Origin: Paraphysoderma sedebokerense
Taxonomy: Eukaryota > Blastocladiomycota > Physodermatomycetes > Physodermatales > Physodermataceae
Direction: 5' to 3'
DNA length: 64,000 nucleotides
NCBI GenBank assembly: GCA_025602915.1
Contig: JAHLJZ010000011.1
Coordinates: 372,001-436,000, forward strand
Below, in pieces: positions 53,882 to 64,000 of this stretch; within the stretch, counting starts at the first letter, position 1; every line of letters begins with the position of its first letter. The translations under genes and the position numbers were made by a program. Below the pieces are notes generated by a model. It saw nothing but the letters and a program-made list of their open reading frames with translations, was not told the DNA's origin and made no database searches.

Positions 53882-54533
53882 GCAATCACAAACCCACCAA
53901 TCCCACAAAACCATTCTCCTTATACCCTAAATCTCAATCCTCTGTAACTTTTTCACCCCAACTTAATTCACTATACGCTCTTAACTATTCTAATTATTCA
54001 ATTGTAGTGATGTATTATATTGATACCAATACCGATACCAATACCCGTGTTTATACGTTTATTGTTTATCGTCTCAGTTCTTCTGCTTTTGGTCACTTCT
54101 TTCTTTTTTTGGTTTGGAGGATATGAATTTTTAAATTCTTATCTATCAAAGATAATTATATATGATGCGGAAATGGAAAATAGTATGGTATATGGTATAA
54201 TCAATGTATGGTATATATCCGTACTTGTTAATTATGGTTACCGTGATTAATCGTGATTGTAATGAAGGTGAATAAACCTTGATACTGAATCTAAAGAAAA
54301 AAAAAACCGAAAAATAAAAAACCTGAAGAAGAAAAGGAATTACCGATTTATGATTTGGTTTTTGTCTAGACTCTGGAACCGACAAGATCAAGAAACAACG
54401 AAACAAAGAAGTACACAGATAAATCCAACGTTCCAAATCCAAACTTTATTAGAATTTGTTACACTTGTGTTGTATGTATATATAAAGAATATGTCTCTAT
54501 ACGCAATGACGACACACAAAAAATCCCTCATAT
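53882..54533. other. Convergent intergenic region
   Basis: About 650 bp between the 3' ends of the histidine kinase and TBCK. It contains a short gatacc/aatacc repeat near 54018-54044 and several aataaa-like strings. No gene seen. Confidence 0.5.
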
Positions 54534-57500
54534 CTAAAAACTAGTCAAACTATTAGACCGTTCTTTTCCACCCCCTGTTCCCCCACCACCACCACCGCCA
54601 CTCATAGACCCCATACTCGCCGTCTTACATTTATACATCAACTGTTGTTCCGTACCACTCGATCCCCCCGATCCATTGGTTCCGTTTGTTCCTCCGCTTG
54701 TTACTGTGGAAGTAGAGGTGGTACGTGTTGTGGAGAGTGATTTGACGAGAGGTTTACATGGACAGAGTGGACATGTTACTTCGGATGTTTTGATGGCGTC
54801 TATACCGCCGTGTAGTAGTGCGACTCGAGGGATATGAGATTGAATCAGTTGTGTTGCGACCTAGAATGGAAACGGAATTGAGTTAAATGATTTAAAACCA
54901 ATTGAGAGGATTTAGAGACTTACTTCGGCGCCTTTTCCGTTTTTCTCGTCTAACACTACCACATATTTTTTGAGTAAATTCTTCTTGATGTACGGTATCC
55001 CGAGTGGTAACCCGTTTGGTTGAATATTCAGGGAACAAGGGTAATGTGATTTATTGTACCTACACCCCCACGCAAAAAAATGAAAAAGTTTACTCAATTC
55101 AAAAATTCTCAAAAGCAATTAGGTGAATTCAAATTGAGGTACGTACTCATCTGCGGAACGAATGTCGATGACTAGAACCGAGTTTCCGAGTTTAATCAAA
55201 TCTTGTAAAGAGATGCGAGGGGATAACTCGGCTTTTCTTGTTTCAAGGGGAATCGGTTGCGTCCACCAAGCTGCTTTTGTAGTATCCTACAAATCAAAAC
55301 CAAGAGAGAAACGAATAATCCATAATCAGATTCAAACAAACTTGTCTCTAAAAAAAAACCAAAATACCAAAATAAATGCAACAAACCATTCCGGAACTTC
55401 CTCTACCACCAACCAACCCAATTCCCATGCCACTAGGACTACCCATCCCACCACTTAAACTCAAACTATCTCTATTTCTCTTCCCACTATTCCGTTCTTC
55501 CACACTTTTAGGCGTCTCCCTACACATATTAACCGCCATCTCGATACATTTTTCCATATCTACTTCCGGGAATTCAGCAGAAAATGTGACAATACAGGTA
55601 CTAAAATCGCTGGAAAGTAGAATGGATCTGGAGAGGATAAGAATCGAAACGCCAGTGTAGAGTGGTAAAGAGGGTGGTCCGAGGAGAATAGAATCCCAGA
55701 GTTGATAGATTTTGTCGAGTGATAATACATCTTCAAATTTTTCTGTCAATAATCAATTTAAAGTCATTGCAGGAAAAAGCGGTAGACTTACGGGCGAATA
55801 AAGTTAAAAACCAGCTAATAGAGTACAATTCCGGATGAAATCCTATACTATCTAAATGAACCGACAACTCAGGATCGTGAAACGACAATAAATGTTTAAA
55901 AATCGCGAGATACTCTGGATACAAAAATCGATTAAAATTAACAAGATTACAATCATAAGAGGTCGATACAAACCTTGTAAAGCGGCGGAATTATCAGTCG
56001 TAAAAAAATTGGATAGAAATTTGGGTATGAATTTCTGGATACAAGCGAACGCCATCGCTTCATTGTTGAAATGGAGGGCAACAAACGGAGCACACACTGA
56101 ATCGAGACCTATATTGATTTCAATTCGTCGTGTGTCGTATTTACCACGGGTTTAGTAAACCGATGGAGAAGAATAAATGAGAACGGATTAAGGGGTACGG
56201 GTTTAGCACATCAATAGAGAGGAATAAAAAGAGAACGAATTAAGGGGTACGAGATTAGTCAATCAATAAGAGGAATAGGAATAAAAAGAGAACGGATGTA
56301 GGGGGTACGGGTTTAGCACATCAATAGAAAGGAATAAACGAGAACGAACATAAGGAATACAGTTAGTACATCAATAGAAAGGATTAAACGAATCGAATAT
56401 AAAAAACACGAGTTTAGTCAAACCAATAATCAATAACCCATCAAAAGGAACAAAAAGAGAGGATAGAAATACCTTGCCAATACACCAACTTTGGGTTCGC
56501 AGCCAACCAAGTTTTCAATACTCTTTTTAATTTTTCGTGACCGGTGGGTGAACTTAGGAGAGGATGGTAAGCGTGACAACGGGGGATATCTGGTAAGAAT
56601 TGGATCAAAGTTAATATTGGAATCAGAAATTCAAAGAAAAAAAAACAAGAGAGGACACAAACCAACATCAATCTGTCGATCACTCGCACCATCTTTTCCG
56701 TCTTTTCCATCCTTTGTATCTTTTGTCTCTTTCGTCCCTCCATCTTCTTCCCCACCACCACTATTCTGACTGACCCCCAAACTCACCCCAACACCACGAC
56801 TCCACCCTCTATACCTCCCCGCCACGTCCCCTTCTACACCCAACACCGCAGCCCACACAATCCCCCTCAACAACGGCGGAACATCTAACCTCGCTTCTTT
56901 GATGATAATGTCCCGCGAGAGTGGATAAAGTTGTAGCAAGTACGTGAAGAATAAAGTACGTGTGAATTGGTAATCTAGATCTTTGGATCGGATGGAAAGT
57001 GGTTGCGAGGAGAGCGGGTGTGACGTGAATAAGGAAAGGGAGGGGGAAGTGGTAGATGAAGGTGTGGGGAGTGGGTAGAATAGAAACGGGTAAGGAAGGT
57101 GAAGTGTTGGGTTGGTGGTAGGGTTTGTAAGAGATGGAGAAGAAATTGATTTGTGAATGTTGGGTTCGGTGTTTAACGTTGACTTGGATAAAGAGAGTGC
57201 CGAATTTGAAACCAAATTGGAAATCGAAGTTGGAACTGACATTGGTGATAATAAATCATTCGAAGAGGTAGCAGAAGTGGGACTGATACATTTTTCTTCG
57301 AAAAAATCCAAATCCATGCCACTCGTTACCTCTGTCTTTTCTTTTTCTGTTTTCGACCCTCCTTTTACTTTTCCTTTCCCGTCTTTTGCCGTTCCACCTT
57401 TCTGTGATTTTTTCTGATGATTAGCACCGACCACAGCAGAAGAACCAACATCCAATCCAGCCGCAATTTTTTCAACCACTTTTACCAATCGTTTCACTAA

Positions 57501-59967
57501 CGCACTCAAATCAACAACAACTTGTTCCCCGTTATTCCCACAATCAATTCTACTCCTTTCTACTTCTCTAGATTCTTCTCCCGGTGTGATCGGTCCATTT
57601 CCGGTTCCGGTAGCGGTGCTAGAAACCAAAGTACTATTCGTGAATCCGCGACTGCTTTTTTCTCGATTTAATATCACATCGGACACTCGAAGGATAGGGG
57701 GTACACTTAATTCTATTCCTTTTCGTTTAAACTCAATTTCAGGGTCGCCACCTTGTAGTAACCAGAAATAATACAATTGCGGTAACGGAATTGTAGAGAC
57801 TATGCGATGCGGCGTTGACGGTGAAGCGGAAAGTGCAGGTGACTGTGAGGGGGTTTGACCGGGTACGTGTAAGGATTTGAGAGGTGAATTTGGTAGGGGA
57901 AAAGTATCTGATAAAAAGTGGAAAGAAGAAGGCAAGTATCGGTTGGGTTTAAGGTTTGCGGAATTGGGGGTTTCGGTGGATTGGGTGGTAGGAGAGAGGG
58001 GAATGGAGGATAGAAATGGCAAGTCTAACAATTCTACTGGTTTCAATCGTTTGGATAAATCAAACTCTAAACAACTCAATACAAAATGGATAAACTGATT
58101 TTCTTCATTTTCGAATTCTTTTGCCTTTTCAGAGTCTTTTTCTTGGTCATTGTCTTTTTGGTCGGTTGATTCGTAGGTCGACTTTTGACAGAATTTTTGA
58201 AACGGATTCACCCTCTCAACTTTCCACTCTTCCCAATAATTTTTTAGATTGTTAAAGATAGTTTGAGGATCCGTCAACTCTTGCTCTCCTTCTTCGAAGG
58301 CTTCTCCGGCTTCTACATTTTTCAGCTCGTTTCCTACGTTCTCGCCATTCTCGGTAGTTTGTGACTTTTCAGAGGAATTTGTAAATTGCGTGTGCGTTAA
58401 CCCTGGGACACTTCCAAAATACAGTTCAAACAGCAGGATGCCGAGGGACCATGTATCCGACTAATCATCATTATCGACATCGACAGCATGAGCAAAAACA
58501 CGCATAGAAAGCGAATTAGTTAATAAGGAGAAGTGAGTGTTTTAAGAGGCAGCTGTGATTTACGCACCCGAACACCTCCGTTTTGTCCACCCGTAAAGAC
58601 CACTTCAGGTGGTAAATAACGCGGGTCACTATAGGGAATTCGATTTCGTTAGGCTACCGTATAACCCCACACCCAACCAAATTGCACAATCAAGGATATA
58701 CGGAGATTGAAATGTAAAACAAGAAGAACTGGATGACAAACCCTATGGGCCATGTTACGTCTTGTCCGTTTCCGGTGACATAATATAATCCGTATTCGGA
58801 CAACTTGACATTACCCTAAGATAACAAGATGAATCAGATAAAGCAATTCGTAAAACGCCGTTGATATGGTGGGGGCCTTGATTCATTCCGAAGGCCAATG
58901 GTTTGAGGCTAGTTTACAAGACAGTTTACAAGGAACAGGGAGAGGGAACAAACCTCGTCGTCGACTCTAACGGCCTCTCTGCTCCAATTTCTATGGACAA
59001 TCTCAAACTGGTTCAGATACACGAGCGCTTTTACGATTTGGAGGATTTTTGTCCTAAGGAGACGGAGCAGAGAGAGACGGGTGGAAGGGGAGAGCGGCGG
59101 TATCGATGAATCGAGCGGAGGTCTATTTATTCAGGGAGAAAGTTTCAAAAGGTTTGTGGTGCAGGAAAGCAGAGAAACAATTTGCAAAATTCGGTAAGAG
59201 TTAAAAAGACTGTAGGAAGCAAGTAGGGAAGTTGAAGAGAATGAACAGAATTTTTACCGGCCGAATCCTCGTTTGAAGATATCAAAGAGGGTATAAGTAT
59301 AGTATTCAAAGACGATGAATAGTCGGTCTATTTTGGGGAAAAAGAGATAGATTTTTGTATGAGTTCATTTAGTCAGGTAATCAGTCGCGAGGCGAGTCCA
59401 TGATTTCACGTCTGCGAGGTTAAAGTTCCGAACAGCGTATGGAAGAAGGAAAGACCCAAGACCAAACGCACCGTATTTTCCTCTACCAAAGTCGACGTAC
59501 TGGCAGAGATAGTCTGCGCCTTGAATCCAGTTTTGGTGATCTGTAGCGTCAATGTCTAGAGTGTTTGTTTGCGGGGAAGTGAAGGAGGCGTGGCAGTGGT
59601 TGGATTTGAGATCTTTCAAGAGTTCTACTCTTCCGAGTATTCTTGAGAGTGAGCTGGGGACTGGGAGCCCGTTGGCGGCGTTGAGGGTGTTGATGTACTT
59701 GTTTGTAGCAGAGATGGTGGTGATGAGTAGTTTTGGACGATTGGGTTTGATCGGTATTGGTGAGGGGGGGTGGGAGGAGGAGGAGGACGGGGGCGGCGGC
59801 GAGAGGAGGACAAAGGGCTCAGAGTGAGTCGAGGGAGAGGGGATGTCGGGGTTGGAAGAGTTGGCGGTGTTGGCAGTGTTGAGGGCGAGACGGGGACGGT
59901 TCTTCTTTCTGGAGGAGGAGGAGTGTCTGGTGGTGAAGAGAGTGGGGTGGAAGCCAAAGAGCGACAT
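54534..59967 (-). CDS. TBCK: TBCK: kinase-like, TBC and rhodanese domain protein
   Basis: Orthologue of TBCK, a pseudokinase joined to a Rab-GAP (TBC) domain and a rhodanese-like domain; the human protein is part of the FERRY Rab5 effector complex and is linked to mTOR signalling. The N-terminus is Ser/Pro-rich, then [19 protein letters not shown] and [14 protein letters not shown]. The kinase-like part has VHRNWS for HRD and SEYGLYY for DFG, so it should be catalytically dead, as in TBCK elsewhere. [16 protein letters not shown] follows, then a long low-complexity linker. The TBC domain is clear: [98 protein letters not shown] and [10 protein letters not shown]. The rhodanese part ([25 protein letters not shown]) lacks an evident catalytic Cys. 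The Gly-rich C-terminus (GGGGGGGTGGG) is unusual. Start at 59967 (MSLFGFHP) is preferred over upstream in-frame ATGs, which lie in microsatellite. Confidence 0.92.
56146..56440. repeat. Intronic minisatellite in TBCK
   Basis: Inside a 364-nt TBCK intron (about 56109-56472) a unit of roughly 50-58 bp is repeated about five to six times. Each unit carries a variant of acgggtttagcacatcaat followed by ggaataaa and gagaacg. Copies differ by several bases, so it is not very recent. The other TBCK introns I read are much shorter. Confidence 0.8.
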
Positions 59968-59971
59968 CGGG

Positions 59972-60112
59972 TATAGAGTAGAGTATAGAGGAGAGTAGAG
60001 TAGGGTGTAGTGTAGAGTAGTGTAGAGTAGTGTGGAGTAGTGTAGTGAGTAGAGTAGAGTATAGAGGAGAGTAGAGTAGTGTGTAGTGTAGAGTAGTGTA
60101 GAGTAGAATGCG
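59972..60112. repeat. Degenerate 5-bp microsatellite (tagag/tagtg)
   Basis: A run of tagag and tagtg pentamers with two longer near-copies (about 59975-60035 and 60050-60108) lies directly upstream of the chosen TBCK start, so it would be in the 5' UTR or promoter. Translated on minus it gives a repetitive Leu/Tyr/Ser string, which I do not regard as protein. Confidence 0.85.
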
Positions 60113-60134
60113 TAGTAGTGCAAGTGAATCAGTG

Positions 60135-60240
60135 AATCAATGCAGCAGAGAGTGCAATGCAATACAGCAGGCAATACAGCAGGGAATACAGCAGGGAATA
60201 CAGAGGCAATACAGCAGGCAATACAGAGGGAACAACAACT
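60135..60240. repeat. cagcagg/aatacagc repeat
   Basis: Several copies of a short unit (aatacagcaggg and aatacagagg variants) in tandem. A related string (gtgaatcaatgtaatacagcagagag) reappears near 60532-60560, so this is part of a larger local duplication. Confidence 0.75.
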
Positions 60241-60381
60241 AACTAGCCAACACTCACTGCAACTGCCAACTGTGACGTGTTCTGCCTTCCCTTTGTATAA
60301 CTTGTCACTCAACTCCCAACTCTGCTATACACACTGACCTCATCCCAACCCAACTAACCCAACTTTATAAACCAAACCAAA

Positions 60382-60521
60382 TCAATCTACTTGCACTCCT
60401 CTGCTGATCTACTCACCACACACACGACTCTACTGTAGTATTGGCTCGCCTGGCCGCCCTTGCCAGCACCACTCACGGCGCATCTCTCCGTCATCCATCC
60501 GCTCTCTCTCAGTGTAGCTTA
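60382..60521. repeat. Local duplication, unit 1
   Basis: About 140 bp beginning tcaatctact and ending ctcagtgtagctta, matched by a diverged second copy at 61227-61357. Shared landmarks are tcctctgctga, cacggcgcatctct and tctcagtgtagctta. The upstream string ctcaactcccaactctgcta is also shared (about 60306 and 61129). No coding signal. Confidence 0.75.
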
Positions 60522-60682
60522 CATAGTGTAGCAAGTGAATCAATGTAATACAGCAGAGAGTCCCCTCAGAGGGAACAGACTACTGCCAAGTGGTGTGACG
60601 TGTTCTGCTGCCAACTGCTAATCCAACCTCTTCTTAACGTCTTTGACTTTTGTTTCTTCAATTTGTTGGATAACGTATTCTC

Positions 60683-60780
60683 AAGAAGGAACCGAAGAGG
60701 GAAAACAGATGAAAGCCGAGTTTTATAAATTCAGTCTATCGAGGAGACCCATACGAACAGCTCGAGAAGTTGAACTAAAA
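60683..60780. repeat. 98-bp perfect inverted repeat, left arm
   Basis: The reverse complement of this arm is found without a mismatch at 60912-61009, with a 131-bp spacer between. It could form a hairpin when single-stranded or transcribed. No transposase frame lies in the spacer, and the arms do not look like known element ends. Confidence 0.92.
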
Positions 60781-60911
60781 TATCATATTCATCGCATATT
60801 TCCCTCCAGCATCTCAGCGCCAGTTCCCTAAACTCCTTTTCGTATGATGCATGAATTGTAAAGCAAGCTATATTCTTGTGAAATTTTGACATACAATAGG
60901 CGCACACCATG

Positions 60912-61009
60912 TTTTAGTTCAACTTCTCGAGCTGTTCGTATGGGTCTCCTCGATAGACTGAATTTATAAAACTCGGCTTTCATCTGTTTTCCCTCTTCGG
61001 TTCCTTCTT
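60912..61009. repeat. 98-bp perfect inverted repeat, right arm
   Basis: Partner of 60683-60780. The pair lies between the two diverged copies of the local duplication (60382-60521 and 61227-61357). Confidence 0.92.
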
Positions 61010-61855
61010 CAATCTTGCGGATTTCGACATAGCGTTTCCATTTCTCGGAGAGGGAAGCAGTGTTGCGGCGTATGGTTCCATTGAAGGGTCTGTTAATCTG
61101 TCTGCCTTAACTGCCAACTTCCTACTCAACTCCCAACTCTGCTACACTGCTAATCCAGCTAATCCAGACTGAGTGAGTCTCCTGCTGCTTCTCTCTCAAA
61201 CTGCCCAACTACCAACAGTGAACTATTCAATCTACTTCATCTCCTCTGCTGACTGCTGATCCACTCTACTTGGATATCGGCTCCCTGGCCCTCTCTTCAG
61301 TCACGGCGCATCTCTGCTTCATCCCTCCGTCCATCTACTCTTTCTCAGTGTAGCTTATTTTTCATGCTACCTACACCCGCGAGTTGTCAATGGATCACCT
61401 CAGACTTCCACTCCCAATTAGCCTCAGAGTTTTTGCAAGCAAAACAAGCTAGTAAATAATATCTTCTCAACTCGGTAACCCCTCTCAAAACCATCTTTTC
61501 CTTTTTTATTCGTTTCTCATTAGACAATTAACATCCTATATTCTACTTTATTACATCATGACTTTATAAAAAACACTCATCCATTGGCAGCCAATCCACC
61601 TACCGTCAGTAACTCCCATAGTAAAACTAGAGCCCTACTAGACAAACAGACCAATTCCTGCCTACTGATAATGCCAGACTGGTGTAATGCAGCGAATATA
61701 ACATGTAAAAAGGTCCAATTTGAAACCAACAAAAAAACACAAGATGTGACAACTAGTGATAACCGGTGGGACGTAAATGATAATCATGTTGTACAAAGAC
61801 CGCAATCGGGTGTACCGAGGAACAGGGTGGGGGTGTGAGCTTAAGAACCCCAAGT
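61010..61855. other. Repeat-rich intergenic region, continued
   Basis: Between the inverted repeat and eL41. It contains the second duplication unit and otherwise AT-rich sequence. An 84-codon plus frame at 61584-61838 overlaps an unrelated minus frame and has no motif. Confidence 0.45.
61227..61357. repeat. Local duplication, unit 2
   Basis: Diverged copy of 60382-60521, sharing the landmarks listed there, with several small insertions and deletions. Confidence 0.75.
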
Positions 61856-62015
61856 TTACTTGGATCTGGCTCTCATCTTTCTGTTAACAGCAAAACAATC
61901 ACAAAATTAGTTTTCGTCCAAATGGCAAACAAGTTATTTTCAAAAGAATCATGATAACTGACCTTCTCTTTCTCTTAAGACGTCGTGTTCTCTTCTTCTT
62001 CCACTTGGCTCTCAT
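61856..62015 (-). CDS. RPL41: Ribosomal protein eL41
   Basis: The smallest ribosomal protein, 25 residues, almost entirely Arg and Lys, which sits at the bridge between the ribosomal subunits. Exon 1 (61963-62015) encodes MRAKWKKKRTRRLKRKR plus two bases; exon 2 (61856-61880) supplies the remainder, ending KMRARSK. The intron of 82 nt starts gtcagt and ends ttaacag. The joined product has exactly the family length and differs from common eL41 sequences at only a couple of positions. Far too short to be found by ordinary frame length; recognised from its near-invariant sequence. Confidence 0.95.
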
Positions 62016-62967
62016 TTCTATTCACGAGTACAACACAAGAGGGAAACAATTCAGCACGATGAGGAAATTATCATCAAGCGACACACGAAAAAGCAGCGAC
62101 GCGAAATAAACAACAATAATTTTTTGTTTTTATCGGTAGAAGTTTAAGTGAACCACAGAAATCACAATAAATTCACCAAAGCGAGTGGTAAAGAGACAAG
62201 GCCACAACAAGCAATTGAAAAGCAAGTAAAAAAAAAAGAACGATTTGGTTAGCCATCAAAATTTCAATAATAAACTCGCGGCACCTTGAAGGCAACCAAA
62301 AAAAAAAAAGTATCCATCCATCCGAATTCACTTGATCCCACCCAGAATCAGTGGAATGAATCGGTAATGGAGGACGCAGAGAATGCGATGGCAACAGTCA
62401 GCGAGAGTAAAAAGTGAACGTACTTTAGATATCAAAGGATGAATATTCCAAAACGAGAGATGTAAGGATGGAGGAAAAGTTGGAGGAGCGGAACAGACGA
62501 CAACACACCGGGCGTTGGCCGCAGCACTTGGGTCACGTGATTATTCACTCCCTCTGTCTTTTGGTTCACTGTGGAATTGATAATATCGATAATTGAATAG
62601 CTGGAATCATTCTATCAACATTTTCATATATTTTATTTGTATAGAGTATCAATGCCAGATGCATGTGCTCTGGGGGCCGTTCAAAGGTGGACGTCGTGTC
62701 CTGCAGACTGGCTACACTTTTCTTGTGCGATTTGATTTACTGTAAACTATCTTTAATCAAAAGTAATAAATCAAGTTAGATTATAGTACAATTATTAGTA
62801 GAAATAATTATCATGATAATATTAACAATAGAGTATTTTTTAATTCCAACAAAAAAGTTGTTGTCGTGTCAACTTTTTACCTGGCGATTCTCCACCATTC
62901 CACGCTCCTTCGGTCCTTCCATTCCCTCGTATCCACACATCGCTCATCCACCACAACACAATTCACA
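62016..62967. other. Divergent intergenic region, eL41 / HYOU1
   Basis: About 950 bp, presumably holding both promoters, with several poly-A runs (for example near 62229 and 62299). A 27-residue hydrophobic frame on minus (MANQIVLFFLLAFQLLVVAL onward, near 62190-62270) is seen but not supported as a gene. Confidence 0.45.
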
Positions 62968-64000
62968 ATGTCGTCTCCACCGCGACTGTTCTCCCTCCTC
63001 TTCCTCTTACTCTCCATCCTCCACTTTTGCTCCCCGGCAGTCATCGGCATCGACTACGGCGCTCAATGGTTTAAAGTCGCCATCGTTAAACCCGGAAAAC
63101 TACTCGACGTCGTACTCAATAAAGAATCGAAACGTAGAACTCAAAGTATCGTTACAATTCGAGAAACAGAAAGGATATTTGGTAGTGAAGCCGCGAAATT
63201 GGTATGAATTCAATCTCACCTTAAAAAACGAGAAAAGAAAAAGAAAGAAAAAAAAGCAGTTGTTACTTTGTCGTGTTTGTTTTTTATTCTGTGTCCTTTG
63301 TTTCCACCATATTCCGGTGTTTCTGTGCTTTTTTACCATGTAGCCCCGAAATATAACAACCAGATACTAAAACCATTAAATTATAATTTCCTCAATGAAA
63401 CCAGGCAACTCGATTCCCTCAATACTCTTTCCCAAACTTAAAATCTATTCTCGGCTATACCTTCAACTCCTCCCATTGTACCCTCTACTCCACATTCTAC
63501 GATAATGGAATGGTATTGGATCCTGTTAGACAGACTCCTGTGTTTCAGTTGAACGAGAATAGTACCTATACGGTGGAAGAATTGGTGGCGATGCAGTTGG
63601 GGAATGCCAAAGAACAGGCGGAAGCCGTCGCGGGGGAAAAGGTTAAGGATGCGGTCATCACGGTATGTCTGTTCGGTTTTGGTTTCGGTTTTGTGGAAAT
63701 ATTTGCTGTTGTCGTTGGAGAATTCAAAATTCGAGGACTGTGAACAATTGGGATTTTCGTTTCATTCGCTTTACTAATTGAACTACGATTATTAGATCCC
63801 ACCTTTCTTCAATCAGTTTGAACGGCAAGCATTGTTGGATGCTGCCGAATTAGCAGGATTACGAGTCCTTTCACTCATTCATGATGAAACAGCAGGTAAC
63901 TGTACTATCCGATCGTGCTATTTCCTTTTGCTTCTCTTTTCACCTTGTTCCGACCCCGCTCACTCACTGTCATTCCCTCATGTAATAGTTGCAATCAATT
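62968..64000 (+). CDS. LHS1: ER HSP70-like chaperone HYOU1/Lhs1, 5' part
   Basis: N-terminal part of a large HSP70-family protein of the ER lumen that serves as exchange factor for BiP; the gene continues past the right edge. A signal peptide ([20 protein letters not shown]) leads straight into the ATPase domain: [20 protein letters not shown] (phosphate loop 1 with the Lhs1/HYOU1-type GAQW), [13 protein letters not shown] and IFGSEAAKL. The next exon has [32 protein letters not shown] and VKDAVIT; then [20 protein letters not shown] and SLIHDETA. Cytosolic HSP70s and BiP read GIDLGTT in the first loop, so this is the Lhs1/HYOU1 branch. Start at 62968 gives a clean signal peptide; an in-frame ATG at 62866 would add 34 residues in front of it. 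Four exons in view. Confidence 0.92.

Noticed and set aside
59965-60312. N-terminal extension of TBCK through an upstream ATG at 60312
   Set aside because: The added residues are a repetitive Leu/Tyr/Ser string produced by the pentamer microsatellite, with no similarity to TBCK; the ATG at 59967 is followed by plausible protein.
62173-62394. 73-codon minus frame with a hydrophobic end, considered as an OST4-like mini-protein
   Set aside because: The hydrophobic part is 27 residues without OST4's conserved residues, and the frame overlaps poly-A runs in the region between two divergent genes.

Overview
This window looks like nuclear DNA of an early-diverging, probably zoosporic (chytrid-grade) fungus. 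The genes are AT-rich and split by many short GT-AG introns, mostly about 45-120 bp. The gene set mixes fungal signalling genes (a group-X hybrid histidine kinase, receptors carrying an RGS domain) with genes that Dikarya mostly lack (TBCK, a prominin-like protein, RAB5IF). No viral or LTR-type element was recognised. Gene spans below are genomic and include introns.

Left third (1-15.6 kb), accessory-looking and duplicated: two related SAM-dependent O-methyltransferase genes lie on the minus strand; the second appears broken. They are followed by four tandem plus-strand genes, each encoding a seven-helix membrane receptor fused to a C-terminal RGS domain. Two of the four look intact (A, B), one carries an in-frame stop (C), and one lacks its 5' end (D). 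B and C share 677 bp of perfect identity through exons and introns, a sign of recent gene conversion.

Middle (16-27.9 kb), housekeeping: PP2A B55 regulatory subunit and the RNA polymerase III largest subunit on minus, then a methyltransferase of the METTL21/23 group and delta-1-pyrroline-5-carboxylate dehydrogenase on plus.

27.9-34.5 kb is gene-poor, with dispersed short repeats, palindrome-rich blocks and a few coding-like scraps. After it come an F-box/LRR protein, RAB5IF, a small unknown protein, a WIP/verprolin-type WH2 protein, the SUMO E2 enzyme UBC9 (with three exons of 13-23 nt) and a five-helix prominin-like glycoprotein, all on minus.

Right third (46-64 kb): a very large hybrid histidine kinase on plus, TBCK on minus with a minisatellite in one intron, a repeat-rich stretch containing a 98-bp perfect inverted repeat, the 25-residue ribosomal protein eL41 on minus, and the start of an ER HSP70-like chaperone (HYOU1/Lhs1) that runs off the right edge. 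Several of these genes (RAB5IF, UBC9, eL41, the unknown small gene) are made of exons too short to show up as long open frames and were found by reading splice sites and family motifs.
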